Source of the DNA: DASXMT01 sp963755985 | Lineage (GTDB): Bacteria; Actinomycetota; Acidimicrobiia; Acidimicrobiales; RAAP-2 | Length of the DNA stretch: 64,000 bases | Assembly: GCA_963755985.1 (NCBI GenBank) | Contig: CAVWLO010000003.1 | Coordinates: 806,001 to 870,000 of the forward strand | Direction of reading: 5' to 3' | Part shown: in pieces, positions 44,607 to 53,361 of the stretch | Layout of the letters: each line of letters opens with the position of its first letter | How positions within the stretch are numbered: position 1 is the stretch's first letter | The notes under the pieces: model-generated | Database searches by the model: none | Told to the model about the DNA's origin: nothing | The model's input: the letters and a program-made list of their open reading frames with translations, nothing else | Position numbers and translations under genes: made by a program

Positions 44607-46214
44607 CTAGCCAAGGAAGGGCGCACGGCACTGCGTCGACCACAGGCCGTCCCAGGCCTCGGCGATGTGGGCCAACGGATCGGAGGCCACCGAGCAGGGC
44701 GTGTCCAGGGCCAGGGTCTGGCGCTCTCGAGCCGTGTAGCGGGGCCAGCCGCCGACCTCGGGGACGTCCGGCGTCCCGTTACGGCCGAAGGTGCCCCAGG
44801 CGTGCATGTGTTGTCGGGCGAGCTCGTCGGCTTGTGGACCGGCACGCAGGAACTGCCGCCAGCCGCACCGCTCGAGGGTGTCGAAGGTGAAGGGAAGGTC
44901 GATGGCGTGGAACGCCCCGGGATCCCATTGGCCGGCCACGGCCGGGCCGTGCCAGGCAAACTGGGCGACGTAGGTGACCCCACCATTGGCGGCGTGGCTC
45001 TCGGCCACCCTGCGGGCGGGGAGCCGCATCACCCCATCGGTCTGGAGGGCCGCCCACAGGTCCGAGCCGTTGGTGCGTCCCTGGGCGCCGAGCAGGTCGC
45101 GGTAGAAATCGACCAGGAGTCCGGCCCGCTCCGGGCCGGGGTCCGCTCCCAACCGCCCGGTGATGTACCGCCGGGCCCAGCTGGCCAGGCCATCGGGGCC
45201 CACCGTATCGGCTGCCGGGTTGGGGTAGAGGCGCATTTCGTCGGTCGTCCAGCTCACCAGGAGGTCGAGCCCCACGCCGGCGCCGCCGGCCATGGCCGTC
45301 GACGGGCTGGCCGGGACGAGGTCGCCGTCGACGAACGGGTGGAAGGGCATCGACGTCAGCACGGTCATCATCTCGAGTACCACCGCCTCCTGGGCGGCAA
45401 CCAGGTCCTCGGCGCCCACGTCCCAGAGCCGCTCGGACTTCGAGCGGGGAATGGACAGCCGGCGGAGGACGGCGGCAGCCACCCGTTCGACGTCGTCGGG
45501 GTAGAGGGTGTGGTCGATCCCCGGGCTCTGTAGGATGCACCGCCGGGCCAGGCCGGCGGAGGCCGGGGAGGCCAGCAGGTGGGCGAGCGAGCCGGCCCCG
45601 GCCGACTCCCCGAACACGGTGACGTTCGTCGGGTCGCCGCCGAAGGCGGCGATGTTGTCCCTGACCCACGACAGTGCAGCCAACTGGTCGCGGAGGCCGC
45701 AGTTGGTGTCCCCGGGCCACGAACCGGCGGCACCTTCGCCTTGGTCCAGGTGGCCGAACCAGCCGAACCCCAGCACCCCGAGCCGGTAGTTCACCTCGAC
45801 CACCACCACGCCTTCGTCGGCAGCCAAGCCGGAACCGTCGTAGGTCTCGATACCGGTGCCGCCGGTGAGAAAGGCGCCTCCTGACACCCACACCAGAACC
45901 GGCAGCCCACCGGGCTCGTCCGGGGCCCAGATGTCGAGGGTCAGGCATCGCTCGCTGACGGCCGCGACATGGTTCCCCGGAATCGTCCCGCTGAACGGAC
46001 TGGCCGGGGACTGCATGGAGGCTGGCCCGAATCCGGTGGCGTCGCGGACCCCGCCCCAGGGCTCGGCGGGCTGCGGTGCCCGGAAGCGCAGGGGGCCCAC
46101 GGGGTCGGCGGCATAGGGGATGCCATGGAACATCCGCACAGTCCGCTTCGAGCGGCCCGCCCGGGCGGTCAGACCTTGGAGCCGGCCGGTGGCCACTTCG
46201 ACGGTCGGGGTCAT
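44607..46214 (-). CDS. type-B carboxylesterase/lipase family protein
   Basis: 535 residues from ATG 46214 with GAGGATCG ahead. VRMFHGIPYAADPVGPLRFR and CLTLDIWAPDEPG, an oxyanion-hole region VWVSGGAFLTGGT, and the nucleophile elbow TVFGESAGAGS define the cholinesterase-like fold. There is no signal peptide, so it is cytoplasmic. It hydrolyses carboxylic esters; substrates cannot be named. The frame remains open upstream through the 17-bp minisatellite, but that part is not protein-like. Confidence 0.9.
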   Translation of the reverse strand: MTPTVEVATGRLQGLTARAGRSKRTVRMFHGIPYAADPVGPLRFRAPQPAEPWGGVRDATGFGPASMQSPASPFSGTIPGNHVAAVSERCLTLDIWAPDEPGGLPVLVWVSGGAFLTGGTGIETYDGSGLAADEGVVVVEVNYRLGVLGFGWFGHLDQGEGAAGSWPGDTNCGLRDQLAALSWVRDNIAAFGGDPTNVTVFGESAGAGSLAHLLASPASAGLARRCILQSPGIDHTLYPDDVERVAAAVLRRLSIPRSKSERLWDVGAEDLVAAQEAVVLEMMTVLTSMPFHPFVDGDLVPASPSTAMAGGAGVGLDLLVSWTTDEMRLYPNPAADTVGPDGLASWARRYITGRLGADPGPERAGLLVDFYRDLLGAQGRTNGSDLWAALQTDGVMRLPARRVAESHAANGGVTYVAQFAWHGPAVAGQWDPGAFHAIDLPFTFDTLERCGWRQFLRAGPQADELARQHMHAWGTFGRNGTPDVPEVGGWPRYTARERQTLALDTPCSVASDPLAHIAEAWDGLWSTQCRAPFLG

Positions 46215-46313
46215 CGATCCTCTTCGTTCATCTCCACAGTCTGGCTCCGCCGGACCGCGCCCGCCCGCTAGCGCTGGCCCGTCGAGGGTCGAGGGCTGTA
46301 TTCCGACCGCATT

Positions 46314-46432
46314 GGGTAGCAGGGCCATTCGGGTAGCAGGGCCATTCGGGCAGCAGGGCCATTCGGGCAGCAGGGCCATTCGGGCAGCAGGGCCATTCGG
46401 GCAGCAGGGCCATTCGGGCAGCAGGGCCATTC
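46314..46432. repeat. 17-bp minisatellite, seven exact or near-exact copies
   Basis: Seven head-to-tail copies of GGGYAGCAGGGCCATTC (first two with T, the rest with C at the fourth base), 46314-46432, then a partial unit. It lies between the esterase start and the ArsR promoter. Seventeen is not a multiple of three, so it is not coding in any constant sense. Confidence 0.95.
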
Positions 46433-46446
46433 GGTCAGGTCGTCAG

Positions 46447-46476
46447 TTGACACTAACGCAAGGAGTGGCTTACGTT
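46447..46476 (+). promoter_or_regulatory. promoter of the ArsR operon (leaderless)
   Basis: TTGACA (46447-46452), an 18-base spacer and TACGTT (46471-46476). The GTG at 46483 lies six bases further, so the first codon is probably also the transcription start. The promoter begins 15 bases past the minisatellite. Confidence 0.65.
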
Positions 46477-46482
46477 TGGGAG

Positions 46483-46803
46483 GTGGACGCGGCGTTCAAG
46501 GCCATGGCGGAGCCCCGTCGGCGAGAGATCCTCCGCCTCATCTGGTCGGTCGAGCTCCCCGCGGCCGAAATCGCGGCCCGGTTCCAGGACGTCACCCGCT
46601 CGGCTGTCTCTCAACACCTCGGCGTCTTGCGGGACGCCGAGCTGATCTCGGAGCGTCGCGACGGTACTCGGCGGATGTACCGGGTCAACCGGGAGGAGAT
46701 GGCCCGGTTGCGCACGTTCCTTGACGACTACTGGACAAGCAGCCTCGAGCGTTTGCGTGACGCGTCCGAGGCCGCCGAAGAAAGGAATCGGAGACCGACA
46801 TGA
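46483..46803 (+). CDS. ArsR-family winged-helix regulator
   Basis: 106 residues from GTG 46483 (GTG 46465 is an alternative). AAFKAMAEPRRREILRLIW, AAEIAARFQDVTRSAVSQHL and DAELISERRDGTRRMYRVN give the ArsR winged helix. It lacks the metal-binding Cys box, like the subgroup paired with SRPBCC/AHSA1 genes. It overlaps the SRPBCC gene by four bases and probably represses its own operon. The mRNA appears leaderless. Confidence 0.85.
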   Translation: MDAAFKAMAEPRRREILRLIWSVELPAAEIAARFQDVTRSAVSQHLGVLRDAELISERRDGTRRMYRVNREEMARLRTFLDDYWTSSLERLRDASEAAEERNRRPT

Positions 46804-47237
46804 CCGAACTGATACGAGACATCGTGGTCGACGCCAGCCCGGCAACGATCTTTCCGTTCCTCGTCGATCCGGAGCTCCATCTGAAGTGGATGGGGACCGA
46901 AGCGGAGATCGACGCCCGCCCCGGAGGCGCCTACCGGGTCCTGGTGGGAGGTGACCATCCGTCGGTCGGCGAGTTCGTTGAAGTCGTGCCGGACGAGAGG
47001 GTCGTCTTCACGTGGGGTTGGGACGAACCCGATCACCCGATTCCGGCAGGCTCGACCCGGGTCGAGATCACATTGACACCTGAAGGGGGCAAGACGCGCA
47101 TCCGGCTCGTCCACCGTGGCCTCCCGGCCGACGCCGTGGCCGAGCACACCGGAGGCTGGGATCACTACCTCGGGCGTCTCGCTGTCGCCGGCACAGGTGG
47201 CGACCCGGGGCCCGACGGCGAGATGGTCGGTGGCTGA
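46800..47237 (+). CDS. SRPBCC (AHSA1-like) protein
   Basis: 145 residues. IVVDASPATIFPFLVDPELH, LKWMGTEAEIDARPGGAYRV, VVPDERVVFTWGW and HTGGWDHYLGRLAV match AHSA1-type START-fold proteins, which have a hydrophobic ligand pocket. In ArsR-SRPBCC pairs the function is unproven; it is often tied to detoxification. It is coupled to ArsR (ATGA) and overlaps the following gene. Confidence 0.85.
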   Translation: MTELIRDIVVDASPATIFPFLVDPELHLKWMGTEAEIDARPGGAYRVLVGGDHPSVGEFVEVVPDERVVFTWGWDEPDHPIPAGSTRVEITLTPEGGKTRIRLVHRGLPADAVAEHTGGWDHYLGRLAVAGTGGDPGPDGEMVGG

Positions 47238-47865
47238 CGTGCAGGCCAACGAGACGTGGAAGTACATCCACGCCGAGCGAGCCTCGATGGCCGACACGTG
47301 GTCCGGTCTTACCCCGGTTGAGTGGGCCTCGCCCTCGTGGTGCGAGGGTTGGTCGGTCCGGGAGGTCGCCGGCCACGTTCTGGCCGCCGCCGAGCAGACG
47401 CCGGTCAACTTCTACAAGGAACTGATCTCGGCCGGACTGCGCTTCCATGTCTTCACCGACAAAGCGGCGAGGAAATTCGGTGCCGTCCCTCCCGAAGAGC
47501 TCGTTCGTCGGCTCAGGGCACGGACTTCGACCACGAACCATCCGCCCGCTCCCGTGATGGCCATGCTCGGCGAGATCGTGGTCCACGGGGAGGACATCCG
47601 CCGGCCTCTGGGTCTCGCCCACACGGCGCCGGAGGCCGCGGTGGTCGCGGTCGCCGACAGCTGGAAGAACTCGAATCTGCTGATCGGGGCGAAGCGAAGG
47701 ATCGCCGGCCTGCGGCTGCGCGCCACCGATGCCAGCTGGGCCCATGGCGCTGGCCCCGAAGTTGCCGGGCCGCTGATGTCGCTCGTCCTGGCCATGGTCG
47801 GACGGAAGGGCTCCCATGCCGACCTCGTCGGCGATGGGGTCCTCATCCTCGCCGAGCGACCCTGA
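47230..47865 (+). CDS. maleylpyruvate isomerase family mycothiol-dependent protein
   Basis: 211 residues from GTG 47230, eight bases inside the previous gene. ETWKYIHAERASMADTWSGL, WCEGWSVREVAGHVLAAAEQ and GEIVVHGEDIRRPLG match the TIGR03083/MDMPI N-terminal DinB-like four-helix bundle, with the WC-x-GWSV and His ligands of a metal site. Relatives use mycothiol in maleylpyruvate isomerisation or detoxification. Together with ArsR and SRPBCC it forms a three-gene operon. Substrate unknown. Confidence 0.8.
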   Translation: MADVQANETWKYIHAERASMADTWSGLTPVEWASPSWCEGWSVREVAGHVLAAAEQTPVNFYKELISAGLRFHVFTDKAARKFGAVPPEELVRRLRARTSTTNHPPAPVMAMLGEIVVHGEDIRRPLGLAHTAPEAAVVAVADSWKNSNLLIGAKRRIAGLRLRATDASWAHGAGPEVAGPLMSLVLAMVGRKGSHADLVGDGVLILAERP

Positions 47866-47925
47866 GCCCGGCCGGGAACCAACGCCGAGGCTCGCCGCCG
47901 TTTTGGAGCGGGGCAGGCCGGGGTC

Positions 47926-49277
47926 TCAGCTCTTGGGCGCGTTGAACACGTCCTTGCCGAACGGCTTCAGCCCTGTCGCCGCGGCCCAACCGATGTGACC
48001 CTGGCCGTCGGTGCCGCCGGTGGTAAGGCCAAGGAGGTCCTCGTAGCTCCGGAGGGCCGAGTAGTGGTTGTAGGACCCCGACGTATCGACACTGCCGGCC
48101 TTGACGTAGCGGGGATTGAGGAGCAGAGCGCCGATCTGACCGCCCCCGGGTGCCTGGGCATTGGTCGTGGCCGCGGCGTTGCCCGGAGCGACGGTGTTGG
48201 GTCCGGCCTGCTCGTTACAACACGCCGCCGCATAGGACGGGTCCGTCTGGGGAGAGATCTCGGCCTCGTCGAAGGTGACGACCACGAGCGTGCCACCCTG
48301 CTTGTATGCCGGAGACTTCAAGATCGTCGGCACCCAGTGGCGGAGGAAGGCATCGGCGCCGACGAGGCCCCCGGCCGTGGTGCCCGCGCTGTTGGTCCCG
48401 GCGCACGTCGAGTCGTGCCCGTCGTCGCAGAGGTTCGGGGTGATGAAGGCGAAGCGAGGAGTCGTGCTGACCTTGGAGAAGTCCCGTACCAGGTGCCCGG
48501 TAGGGCTCGGCGTACCCTCGCGCGGTCAGTGTCCCGAGAGGCACGTCGTTGGCATCGCACACAGCTGCGTTGTCGATGACCGAGTGGAACCATACGAAGG
48601 GATTGTGGCGGGTGGCGTACTGATCCGCCGGCGTGGCCACCACCGCCGTGGGCGCACCGATGGCCGGGTGTCCGCAGCTGGTCCCACCGGTCGGGTCGGC
48701 GACACCGCCGTCCCGGGAGGGCGTATTGCCCATGTCCTCTTCGTAGCTCTTCCAGGTGGCGACGTGGGTCTTAGGGTTGGGAGGGTACTTCGCGTCCAGC
48801 TGGCTGGCGATGGTGGGAACCGACGGGGGATAGACGCAGCCCTGGCCCTGCACCTGGCCGCTGGGCGCCGCCGTCCCCGGGTTCACGTCGACGAAGGCAG
48901 CCCCGTTGGCCAAGCAGTCGGCCTGGGTCGACTGGGTCGGTGATTGCCCGGATACCTCGGAGATGTAGTTGTCCAAGCTGGCGTGGCCGGTGCCGTAGTA
49001 GTTGACCAACAGCTCGCCCTGCTTGCGGAGCACCCCGTTGAGGTACGTGGCCACCGAGCCGGAGCCGAACGTGGTGTTGTAGCCCTCGTTCTCGAGCTCG
49101 ATCACCACGATGTGATTGATCGATCCCGGAGCCAGGGCGGCCCGGACGACGGGACCCGCCCCGCTGGCCGGACCGGCGAACGCCATCGGCAGCGCAGAGC
49201 CCGAGGACCGTCACCAGGGCGGCGGAGCCGAACAGCCGGAGGGCAGATGGTCGGGCCCGGGTGGCGGGGTCGTGCAC
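47926..49277 (-). pseudogene. secreted phosphoesterase (alkaline phosphatase family), frameshifted twice
   Basis: GTG 49277 behind GAGGAGG starts a signal peptide, SALRLFGSAALVTVLGLC. A shift near 49190 leads to AMAFAGPASGAG and SINHIVVIELENEGYNTTFG, the metal-binding start of PF04185-type phosphoesterases. A second shift near 48500 follows GTLT; the other frame reads LVRDFSKVSTTPRFAFITPN, then DAFLRHWVPTILKSPAY and VVVTFDEAE, the late metal site, to the stop at 47926. Two single-base corrections give a secreted enzyme of about 450 residues, perhaps an acid or inositol phosphatase. Confidence 0.75.
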
Positions 49278-49527
49278 GTGAGGTCCTCCTCGTCGCGGTG
49301 TGCCGTCGCGGCCATGCGCTCGGCTCCCTGCCGTCTCGGTCAGGGCAGGCCAGACTCTAGCGACGATCGGTGCCCGGCGGAGGACCCGGGCCCGACCAGA
49401 CATGGCAAACCTCACGCGGCCGCCCCCTACCCCGGTAACGTTCCACCGTGCGCAGCGGGTCAGGGCTCCGGTCTCACTGGGGCGTCTCGCGTCGAGCAAG
49501 CAGGACCTGGACCGAGAGGATGAAACA

Positions 49528-52500
49528 GTGACCGAGGCTCCGGTCGTGCTCGTGGCCAACCGGGGTGAGGTCGCGGTGCGGATACTGCGCAGCGTGAGCG
49601 CCCTCGGATGGGTGCCCTGTGCCGTCTATGCCGAGGACGAGGTCGACCCCTTCCACGCCAGGTTGGCCGGCCGGGCCATCGCCCTTCCCGGTGCGGGCCC
49701 CGCGGCCTATCTGGACGCCGCCGCGCTCGTGGCCGCCGCGCAAGCAGTCGGGGCCACCCTCTTGCATCCCGGCTACGGGTTTCTCAGCGAGAGCCCCGAC
49801 CTTGCCCAACGATGCCTCGACGCGGGCGTGACCTTCGTCGGTCCCACCGCTGCGACCTTGGCCCTCCTGGGCGACAAGGTGGCCGCCCGGCAGATGGCCG
49901 AAGAGCAGGCCGTGCCGGTGTCGGCCGGGACCGGGCCCATCGAGGGTGCGGCCGCCCGCCAGTTCCTGACCTCTCTCGGCAGTGGCGCGGCGGTGATGGT
50001 GAAGCCGGTCGCCGGAGGCGGAGGAGTGGGGGTGAGCGTGGTCGACGACCCCTCGGCTCTCGACGAGGCGATACGGCGATGTGCCTCGGTGGCCGCCTCC
50101 GCATTCGGATCGGGCCAGGTGTTCCTCGAGGCGCTGGTTCCCCACGCCCGTCACATCGAGGTCCAGGTCCTCGGCGACGGAGACCGGCTGGCCTACCTGG
50201 GCGACCGGGACTGCAGCATCCAGCGCCATCGCCAGAAGCTGGTCGAGTTCGCCCCTGCTCCCGCCCTCGACCCTGCCGTTCGCCGAGACATAGCCGATGC
50301 CGCACAGCGCATGGCCACCTCGGTCGGCTACCGAGGACTGTGCACCTTCGAATTCCTGGTCGACCTGGACCACACGCCAGGCCGTGCTCCCTACACCTTC
50401 ATGGAGGCCAATCCTCGCCTCCAGGTGGAGCACACGGTGACCGAGCAGATCTACGGTATCGATCTGGTTCGCGCCCAGTTGGAGGTGGCCAACGGTGCGA
50501 CTCTGGACGAGCTCGGAATGGGACCGCTCGTGGCCAAGGGGGTGGCCGTCGAAGCCCGGATCAATGCCGAGACGGTGATGCCCGACGGCACGGTGCAGCC
50601 TTCGAGCGGTGTCGTCACGGTCTTCGAGGCACCCACCGGTCCCGGTGTACGCACCGACACGGCTGCCGCCGGTGGCTCCCCGGCCAACCCCCGATACGAC
50701 TCGTTGCTGGCCAAGGTGATCGGCACCGACGCATCCGGCAGCCTGGCCGCGGCCACCCGCCGTACCGGGCAGGCATTGGCGGAATGCCGGGTCGAGGGGG
50801 TCGACGTCAACATTGCCCTGTTGCGGGCGATCCTCGTCCATCCCGACGTCGTCGCCGGGCGGGTCGACACCCGGTTCGTCGACCGCCACTTGGATGAACT
50901 GCTGGCCGCGGCGGCCGGGCTGGGAGCGGCGGACGAGCCGGTCGCCGGGAGCGCCGACCGTCGTGGTGGCCCACGAGGGCGGGACGACGGGTCGGTGGTC
51001 GCCCCGATGGCGGCCACGGTGGTCGAGATCCCGGCCTCGGTGGGCGACGTGGTGGGCGAGGGCCAGGTCGTCGTCCTGCTCGAGGCGATGAAGATGGAGC
51101 ACTGGGTCACCGCACCTTGGGCCGGTCAGGTCCGAACCATATTCGTGACCATCGGCCAGTCGGTCGGGGCCGGCGATGTCCTGGTCCTGGTTGATCGGTC
51201 GGGGGATGATGCCGGCGAGGTGGTCGATCCTGAGGAGATCGACCTCGACGCGGTACGACCCGAGCTGGCCGAGTACCAGGGCCGGCGCCGCCTCACCCTC
51301 GACGAGGGGCGTCCCGACGTCGTCTCCCGTCGCCACCGCTCCGGGAGGCGAACGGCCCGGGAGAACCTCGACGACCTCTGCGACCCGGGCTCCTTCGTCG
51401 AGTACGGCGGGTTCGCCATCGCCGCCCAGCGCCAGCGCCGGAGCCTGGACGACCTGATCGAACGGACACCGGCCGACGGACTGGTCACCGGCATCGGTCG
51501 CATCAACGGCGATCTGTTCGCTGTGGACGCCACTCGCGCCGCCGTGCTCTCCTACGACTACACGGTGCTGGCCGGGACCCAGGGACAGCGCAACCACCAC
51601 AAAAAGGACCGGCTCTTCGAGCTGGCCGCCCGTCACCGGCTTCCGGTGGTGCTCTTTGCCGAGGGAGGGGGTGGCCGGCCCGGTGACACGGACATGGCCG
51701 GGGTCGCCGGTCTGGACACGGCGGCCTTCCGACTGTTCGCCGCCCTCAGTGGCCAGGTTCCCCTCATCGGAGTCGTCTCCGGTCGGTGCTTCGCCGGCAA
51801 TGCCGCCTTGCTCGGCTGCTGTGACGTCATCATCGCCACCCCCGACGCCAACATCGGGATGGGCGGGCCGGCCATGATCGATGGCGGGGGCCTCGGTTCC
51901 TACCGGCCCGAGGACGTGGGCCCGGCCAGTGTGCAGGAGCCCAACGGCGTGATCGACCTCCTGGTCGACGACGAGGCGGCCGCCGTGGCCACGGCCAAGC
52001 GATATCTCTCCTACTTCCAGGGCCGCCTCCCGGACTGGGAGTCCGCCGACCAGCGTCTGCTCCGCTCGGTTGTGCCCGAGCGACGGGTTCGCGTCTACGA
52101 CACACGACGGGTCATCGACATCCTCTGTGACCGCGACTCGGTCCTCGAGCTGCGGCCCCGGTTCGGCACGGGCATGGTCACCGTCCTGGCCCGCATCGAA
52201 GGCCGACCGGTGGGAGTGCTGGCCAACGACCCCCGTCACCTCGGCGGCGCCATCGACCGTGACGGGGCGGACAAGGCGGCACGCTTCCTCCAGCTGTGCG
52301 AGGCACACGGGCTGCCGGTGGTCTCCCTCTGCGACACACCGGGTTTCATGGTCGGGCCCGACGCCGAGCGCGACGCCCAGGTCCGCCATTTCAGCCGCAT
52401 GTTCGTCGTCACCGCGGCCCTGACCGTCCCACTGGTCACCGTCATCCTCCGGAAGGGGTACGGCCTGGGGGCCATGGCCATGGCCGGCGGGAGCTTCCGG

Positions 52501-52806
52501 GCCCCGGTGAGCACGGTCTCGTGGCCCACCGGGGAGTTCGGCGGCATGGGCCTCGAAGGAGCAGTGCGCCTGGGCTACGCCCGGGAGCTCGAGGCCATCG
52601 CCGATCCAGGCGAGCGTCACGCTCGTTTCGAGGCCATGGTCGCCCGGGCGTACGAATCGGGCAAGGCACTGAACGCCGCCACCTACTTCGAGTTCGACGA
52701 TGTCATCGACCCCGCGGCCACGCGCTCCCACGTGGCATCGGTCTTGGCTGTCGCCGGTCCGGCTGGCGCCGGGCCAACCGCGGCCCGTTACGTGGACCCC
52801 TGGTAG
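49528..52806 (+). CDS. single-chain biotin-dependent acyl-CoA carboxylase
   Basis: 1092 residues from GTG 49528. Residues 1-450 are biotin carboxylase: VLVANRGEVAVRILRSV, GVTFVGPTAATLALLGDK, ATP-grasp VKPVAGGGGVGVSV and MEANPRLQVEHTVTEQIYG. Near 519 the biotin site LLEAMKMEHW sits in a lipoyl-like domain. From about 570 a full carboxyltransferase follows (TARENLDDLCDPGSFVEYGG to LILRKGYGLGAMAMAGG-like segments such as VILRKGYGLGAMAMAGGS). All three activities on one chain resemble the long-chain acyl-CoA carboxylase type. It carboxylates an acyl-CoA using bicarbonate and ATP. Substrate chain length is not predictable. Confidence 0.9.
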   Translation: MTEAPVVLVANRGEVAVRILRSVSALGWVPCAVYAEDEVDPFHARLAGRAIALPGAGPAAYLDAAALVAAAQAVGATLLHPGYGFLSESPDLAQRCLDAGVTFVGPTAATLALLGDKVAARQMAEEQAVPVSAGTGPIEGAAARQFLTSLGSGAAVMVKPVAGGGGVGVSVVDDPSALDEAIRRCASVAASAFGSGQVFLEALVPHARHIEVQVLGDGDRLAYLGDRDCSIQRHRQKLVEFAPAPALDPAVRRDIADAAQRMATSVGYRGLCTFEFLVDLDHTPGRAPYTFMEANPRLQVEHTVTEQIYGIDLVRAQLEVANGATLDELGMGPLVAKGVAVEARINAETVMPDGTVQPSSGVVTVFEAPTGPGVRTDTAAAGGSPANPRYDSLLAKVIGTDASGSLAAATRRTGQALAECRVEGVDVNIALLRAILVHPDVVAGRVDTRFVDRHLDELLAAAAGLGAADEPVAGSADRRGGPRGRDDGSVVAPMAATVVEIPASVGDVVGEGQVVVLLEAMKMEHWVTAPWAGQVRTIFVTIGQSVGAGDVLVLVDRSGDDAGEVVDPEEIDLDAVRPELAEYQGRRRLTLDEGRPDVVSRRHRSGRRTARENLDDLCDPGSFVEYGGFAIAAQRQRRSLDDLIERTPADGLVTGIGRINGDLFAVDATRAAVLSYDYTVLAGTQGQRNHHKKDRLFELAARHRLPVVLFAEGGGGRPGDTDMAGVAGLDTAAFRLFAALSGQVPLIGVVSGRCFAGNAALLGCCDVIIATPDANIGMGGPAMIDGGGLGSYRPEDVGPASVQEPNGVIDLLVDDEAAAVATAKRYLSYFQGRLPDWESADQRLLRSVVPERRVRVYDTRRVIDILCDRDSVLELRPRFGTGMVTVLARIEGRPVGVLANDPRHLGGAIDRDGADKAARFLQLCEAHGLPVVSLCDTPGFMVGPDAERDAQVRHFSRMFVVTAALTVPLVTVILRKGYGLGAMAMAGGSFRAPVSTVSWPTGEFGGMGLEGAVRLGYARELEAIADPGERHARFEAMVARAYESGKALNAATYFEFDDVIDPAATRSHVASVLAVAGPAGAGPTAARYVDPW

Positions 52807-52827
52807 GGGCGGGTCAGAGCCGGCTCG

Positions 52828-53274
52828 CTACCCTCCGGCTCCGTTCAGGGCCGACGTGATGTCATCGATCGCCGCCTGCTCGGCCTCGCTCACCTCTTGA
52901 CCGTGCTCCCGGTGGGCCGATGCGACCGCGTGGGACAGGGTCACGATGAACCGGCGATACTCGTCCACTTCCACTGGCGTGGCCTTGCTCTCGAGGAGGG
53001 CGACCGAGTCACGCAGGTGCTGGAGGCCGTGCTCCTTGAGCTCCTCGGCAGAGTGGTAGTGGGTGTGATCCCGCTCGGGCTTGGTGGCGACGATCTCGTC
53101 GAGCAGTTCGCTCTCACCGTGCTGTTTGCGCGCCTCCACATAGGCCTTGGCCATGGCGATGGTCTCCCGGAACGTGCCCCCTCGCTGGGCCGTGACCACG
53201 ATCATCCCGGCACTGGGCGGCGCTTCGAGGATCAGTGCCCACTCCTCGGTTGAGAAATCGGACTTCGTGGTCAT
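52828..53274 (-). CDS. conserved-looking hypothetical protein
   Basis: 148 residues from ATG 53274 with GGAG upstream. SDFSTEEWALILEAPPSAGM, then RGGTFRETIAMAKAYVEARK, HYHSAEELKEHGLQHLRDSV and VDEYRRFIVTLSHAVASAHR. It is mainly helical, with a final EQAAIDDITSAL. I cannot name the family with certainty. No cysteine, signal or membrane segment. It is tail to tail with the acyl-CoA carboxylase and head to head with a nitronate monooxygenase. Function unknown. Confidence 0.7.
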   Translation of the reverse strand: MTTKSDFSTEEWALILEAPPSAGMIVVTAQRGGTFRETIAMAKAYVEARKQHGESELLDEIVATKPERDHTHYHSAEELKEHGLQHLRDSVALLESKATPVEVDEYRRFIVTLSHAVASAHREHGQEVSEAEQAAIDDITSALNGAGG

Positions 53275-53361
53275 CGCCTGTCTCCGATCGTCGTCCTCGC
53301 GGTCCCTCCGCCGCACCACCGTAGCCAGGTGTGGCACGATCGGCCCACCGAGGGGGTACCC

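Noticed and set aside
46314..46432. CRISPR array
   Set aside because: The 17-bp units are directly adjacent without spacers, and no cas genes are present.
49474..52731. A 1085-codon open frame antisense to the acyl-CoA carboxylase
   Set aside because: High-GC codon bias opens this antisense frame; its translation is Gly/Asp/His-rich without domains, and the sense gene is certain.
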